DNA of 24,621 bases. Source: Dehalococcoidia bacterium (GTDB lineage: Bacteria > Chloroflexota > Dehalococcoidia > UBA2979). The DNA is taken from NCBI GenBank assembly GCA_018700215.1, contig JABIST010000412.1, forward strand, positions 1 through 24,621, read 5' to 3'. Position numbers and translations under genes: made by a program. The notes beneath the pieces are model-generated. The model was not told where the DNA came from. It ran no database searches and worked only from the letters and a program-made list of their open reading frames with translations. How positions within the stretch are numbered: position 1 is the first letter of the stretch; each line of letters opens with the position of its first letter. Positions 22,452-24,621 of the stretch are shown piece by piece.

Positions 22452-22476
22452 GCCATTCGCCGCCAGGAGCCCGCCG

Positions 22477-23466
22477 ATGACGAGAACAGTTGCACCAGCC
22501 CGCACCGCCACGCTGACGGTCTACGTGGAGGAGTCCTGTACCAGTTGTGGGGCGGCACGCGAGGTGGCGGCGCGGGTGGCTCGGGAGTTTCCGAGCGTCC
22601 ACGTGCGGATCGCGGACCTGGGCGTAGTACCCTTGGGCTCGGTGCCCGAAGGCGTCTTCGCGGCACCGACGTTTGTGCTGGATGACGAGGTAATTTCGCT
22701 GGGCACTCCCGGTTGGGAGGAGCTGGCGGCGCTCCTTCAACCGCACCAATCAGAGGGCGAACCGACACCGATGACCACCTCCAGACATCTGCCTGACGCG
22801 GCTCAGCCGACTCCATGCCTGTTCGAGTCAGAGCTGTTCCGCGACCTTGGCGAGCAGGAGATGATGGAGATCGAACGCTCGACGACGATGAGCATGTGTA
22901 AGCGTGGCACGGTCTTCTTCGCACCTGACGAGACGGGCGAGGTGCTGTTCATCCTGAAGCAGGGGCGGGTGAACCTGTATCGGGCGACTGAAGAAGGCAA
23001 GAAGCTGGTGACCGCCACACTGGAGCCGGGCTCGATCTTTGGCGAGATGTCGCTGGCGGGGCAAGGGATGAGCGGCAGCTTCGCCGAGGCGGCCGAGGAC
23101 TCCACGCTCTGCCTGATGTCCAAGACGGACGTACAGGCGGTGATCCAGCGCTATCCCTCGGTAGCGCTCCGACTGCTGGAGGAGATGGCGAAGCGGCTGG
23201 ACGACGCGGAGGAGCGGCTGGCGGATGTCGCCTACAAGTCCGTTCCAGCGCGAATCGCGGCGACGCTGCTGCGGCTTTCCGGGCCCGACAACAAGCCGGT
23301 GAACATGTCACACCAGGACATTGCGGACATGGTGGGCACGTACCGCGAGACGGCGACGCGGATCCTGAACGAGATGCGCGGCGATGAGCTGGTGGAGCTG
23401 CAGCGGATGCGGATTGCGGTGACGGACCGGCGGCGGTTGGCGCTGGTGGCTGCTGAGGTTGTGTAG
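22477..23466 (+). CDS. Thioredoxin-like domain fused to Crp/Fnr-family transcription regulator
   Basis: 329 residues in one frame. Residues 10-90 are a thioredoxin/glutaredoxin-like domain with CTSC (21-24) and FAAPTFVLDD (cis-Pro, about res. 64). After a short linker comes a cyclic-nucleotide-binding-type jelly roll (about 118-208, GTVFFAP, GEVLFILKQGRVNLYR, PGSIFGEMSL), a dimer helix (228-250) and a Crp-type HTH (255-325, MSHQDIADMVGTYRETATRILNEM). There are Cys at 114, 141 and 212 but no Fnr-type Fe-S Cys cluster. AGGAG at 22464-22468 precedes ATG 22477. An internal ATG at 22771 could give a Crp-only product, but lacks a well-spaced site. A redox-controlled repressor or activator is likely (inference). 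Confidence 0.88.
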   Translation: MTRTVAPARTATLTVYVEESCTSCGAAREVAARVAREFPSVHVRIADLGVVPLGSVPEGVFAAPTFVLDDEVISLGTPGWEELAALLQPHQSEGEPTPMTTSRHLPDAAQPTPCLFESELFRDLGEQEMMEIERSTTMSMCKRGTVFFAPDETGEVLFILKQGRVNLYRATEEGKKLVTATLEPGSIFGEMSLAGQGMSGSFAEAAEDSTLCLMSKTDVQAVIQRYPSVALRLLEEMAKRLDDAEERLADVAYKSVPARIAATLLRLSGPDNKPVNMSHQDIADMVGTYRETATRILNEMRGDELVELQRMRIAVTDRRRLALVAAEVV

Positions 23467-23546
23467 TCCGAGTCACCTTCTGTTTGTTCCGACGACGTAA
23501 TACTTTCTTCATCCTCTTGTGGCGTTCGCTCGCTACGCTCGATCTC

Positions 23547-23567
23547 ATGAAAGTACCGCCATGTTGA
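23547..23567 (+). other. Possible leaderless mini-ORF (MKVPPC) ending at the next gene's start
   Basis: ATG 23547 gives six codons ending in Cys; its TGA (23565-23567) overlaps the ATG region of the selenoprotein-like gene (ATGTTGA). TACGCT 7 nt upstream could be a -10 box. Chance is quite possible. Confidence 0.2.
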
Positions 23568-24154
23568 ACCGGATCCCCGTGCGTAGCTGGCTGCTGGCAG
23601 GCGGCGCTCTGCTGTTGGCAGCGTGTGGCGGTGGAGCGATCTCCGAGACACCAGCGTCCGTGGATAGCGCCGACAGCTCGGCTGCATCAGGTGCGTCGGT
23701 CACCTCGGGTGGCGTGAGTGCGGAGTCGACAGCGGCAGCGGGCAGTCCGGATGTGGTGTACCAGTTCCCCACCGGACCGGCGGTGACGGTGCCGGTGGGC
23801 TACATGCCTCCCGGCGATCGCGTGCCGGAGACGGGCACCTACCTACCCGCGAATGGGAAGCCGACGCTGGTGTTCGTCGATGCGATCTGGTGACCGACCT
23901 GCGCGCTGACGCGGCCTGTCGTGCACAGGCTCCGACCTGAATATCAAGACCGAGTGAACTTCGTGATTCTCGACTACGACATTGGCGAGCAGCGTGAGCT
24001 CGCGGGCGAGATGGGCGTGGCGCGCCACCCGGCGTTCACGGTGTTGCCGCCGGATAGTGGCCCCAGCCATGCGAGCGATCGCAAGTTCGGTCCGCTAAAT
24101 GAAGAGAACCTGCGCGAGGTACTGGATGGCCTCGTTGCGAGCTACGGGCAATAG
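23561..24154 (+). CDS. Thioredoxin-fold lipoprotein, probable selenoprotein with W-U-P-T-C active site (in-frame TGA at 23891-23893)
   Basis: Reads as 197 residues if TGA codon 111 is decoded. Residues 1-21 are a lipoprotein signal (LLLAAC, Cys22), followed by a Ser/Ala-rich linker. The thioredoxin fold begins at KPTLVFVDAIW, then TGA, then PTC, PVVHRLRPEYQDRVNFVILDYD and a cis-Pro in ARHPAF (Pro157). Thioredoxins have W-C-x-x-C exactly here, so the TGA replaces the first redox Cys. The frame after TGA stays open with unchanged coding character to TAG at 24152-24154. A SECIS-like hairpin follows the TGA. TGA is a normal stop in other genes here, so context-specific decoding is needed. Alternative: a nonsense-mutated pseudogene. 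The gene follows the Trx-Crp regulator by 94 bp. Confidence 0.75.
23894..23936 (+). promoter_or_regulatory. Candidate bacterial SECIS element
   Basis: GCCTGT (23914-23919) pairs with ACAGGC (23925-23930) around CGTGC; a G-T pair, GC/CG pairs and mismatches extend it to 23908-23936. The apical loop begins 26 nt after the TGA and has G as its second base. As I recall, that fits the bacterial SECIS rules. The 8-mer CCGACCTG flanks the hairpin on both sides (23894-23901, 23932-23939). Confidence 0.55.
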
Positions 24155-24175
24155 CGCGGCGGCCTCGAAGGACCG

Positions 24176-24621
24176 CTAGCCGCAGATCCCACGGATCGTG
24201 CGGTGCAAGATTTGCATCCCCATCTGCAGGTTCTCGATCGACAGGCACTCATCGTTGCCGTGGGCGGTGCCCATTTCCTGCGGTCCCAGCAGCACGGGGA
24301 CGAAGCCGTAGGCGGGGGTACCGCGGCGCCGGAAGACACGCGAGTCTGTGAAGCCGGTGGAGACGCTGGGGAGGACGATGGCGTCCTCGACGGCGTCCTT
24401 CGCGTAGTGGGTCATCACGTCGTACAGCTCGGTGTCGAGGCGTGACGGTTCGGTGGACGACTCGAACTCGCGGGTGATTTCGACTTCGTCGTCGTCGATC
24501 ACTTCGCGCATCTCGCGCATGAACTCCTCGGGGTCGTAGCCGGGGACCAAGCGGCAATCCAGCGTAGCGGTGGCGTGGGCGGGGATGACGTTCATCTTCA
24601 CGCCGGCGTCGAGTGTGGTGA
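24176..24621 (-). CDS. M20-family metallopeptidase, C-terminal part (5' end outside window)
   Basis: Amidohydrolase/peptidase of the ArgE/DapE/CPG2 group. The visible 147 codons correspond to the end of the dimerisation (lid) domain and the second part of the catalytic domain: TTLDAG-KMNVIPAHATATLDCRLVPG is the typical lid start, followed by TGFTDSRVFRRRGTPAYGF (TDSR region) and a metal-binding His in MGTAHGNDE. The N-terminal zinc-binding half lies beyond 24621. Substrate class (acyl-amino acid, dipeptide, succinyl-DAP) cannot be decided. It is convergent with the selenoprotein-like gene, 21 bp apart. Confidence 0.9.
   Translation of the reverse strand, partial: TTLDAGVKMNVIPAHATATLDCRLVPGYDPEEFMREMREVIDDDEVEITREFESSTEPSRLDTELYDVMTHYAKDAVEDAIVLPSVSTGFTDSRVFRRRGTPAYGFVPVLLGPQEMGTAHGNDECLSIENLQMGMQILHRTIRGICG

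Noticed and set aside
22477..23466. Fnr-type oxygen sensor
   Set aside because: The Crp part has Cys at 114, 141 and 212 but not the N-terminal Cys cluster that binds the 4Fe-4S cluster.
23561..23893. Reading the lipoprotein as a complete 110-residue protein ending at TGA
   Set aside because: It would stop within the active-site motif, while the downstream frame continues the thioredoxin fold. A pseudogene by nonsense mutation is the remaining alternative, less likely given the exact codon position and the following hairpin.
1..24621. CRISPR arrays, insertion sequences, integrase or prophage genes
   Set aside because: No regularly spaced repeats, terminal inverted repeats with transposase, or phage gene motifs were seen.

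Overview
High-GC bacterial chromosome fragment (24.6 kb), densely coded on both strands. GTG and TTG starts are frequent, 4-base stop/start overlaps are common, and several starts look leaderless. The gene content (class III CoA-transferase, thiolase-like protein with a DUF35 partner, 2-hydroxyacyl-CoA lyase/oxalyl-CoA decarboxylase family enzyme, acyl-CoA dehydrogenase, Asp-box propeller, Crp/Fnr regulator) suggests an aerobic, fatty- or organic-acid-degrading member of the Chloroflexota (Dehalococcoidia-like) or a relative. This placement is inference from gene style only; no rRNA, tRNA or ribosomal gene is present to anchor it.

Layout. 1-2660 (minus): an HD-domain CCA tRNA nucleotidyltransferase, cut by the window edge, and an SH3-D-alanyl-D-alanine carboxypeptidase. 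2854-4590 (plus): an AMP-forming acyl-CoA synthetase. 4612-7098 (minus): a sirtuin overlapping an Asp-box propeller protein, then a glyoxalase II-like hydrolase. 7184-9445 (plus): a membrane-anchored TlpA-type thioredoxin, a P-loop kinase-like protein, a DUF6941-like protein, a small unknown protein behind a hairpin-rich leader, and a mini biotin-carrier protein. 9474-10252 (minus): a DUF5615/RHH-DUF433 toxin-antitoxin pair with a palindromic operator. 10329-12770 (minus): HAD phosphatase, CaiB/BaiF CoA-transferase, histidine phosphatase-like protein. 12819-19362 (plus): a CoA-metabolism region with a cysteine-less thiolase-like protein coupled to a zinc-ribbon OB partner, a 2-hydroxyacyl-CoA lyase-like ThDP enzyme, an acyl-CoA dehydrogenase, then an MBL hydrolase overlapping a hydroxyisobutyrate-dehydrogenase-like enzyme. 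Two tetraloop hairpin terminators separate the units. 19385-20503 (plus): a membrane-anchored Rieske-like protein without cysteines and a PNPOx-fold protein. 20514-22268 (minus): a large membrane protein of unknown function. 22477-24154 (plus): a redox pair. 24176-24621 (minus): the C-terminal part of an M20 peptidase.

The most notable part is the redox pair. One gene fuses a CxxC thioredoxin-like domain to a Crp/Fnr regulator, behind a GTGA-N6-TCAC palindrome and two strong leader hairpins. The next gene is a thioredoxin-fold lipoprotein whose first active-site Cys codon is an in-frame TGA (W-TGA-P-T-C), followed 26 nt later by a bacterial-SECIS-like hairpin. It is best read as a selenoprotein. 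The cluster-less Rieske-like protein at 19385-20029, which keeps both ligand histidines but none of the four cysteines, is the second notable object.
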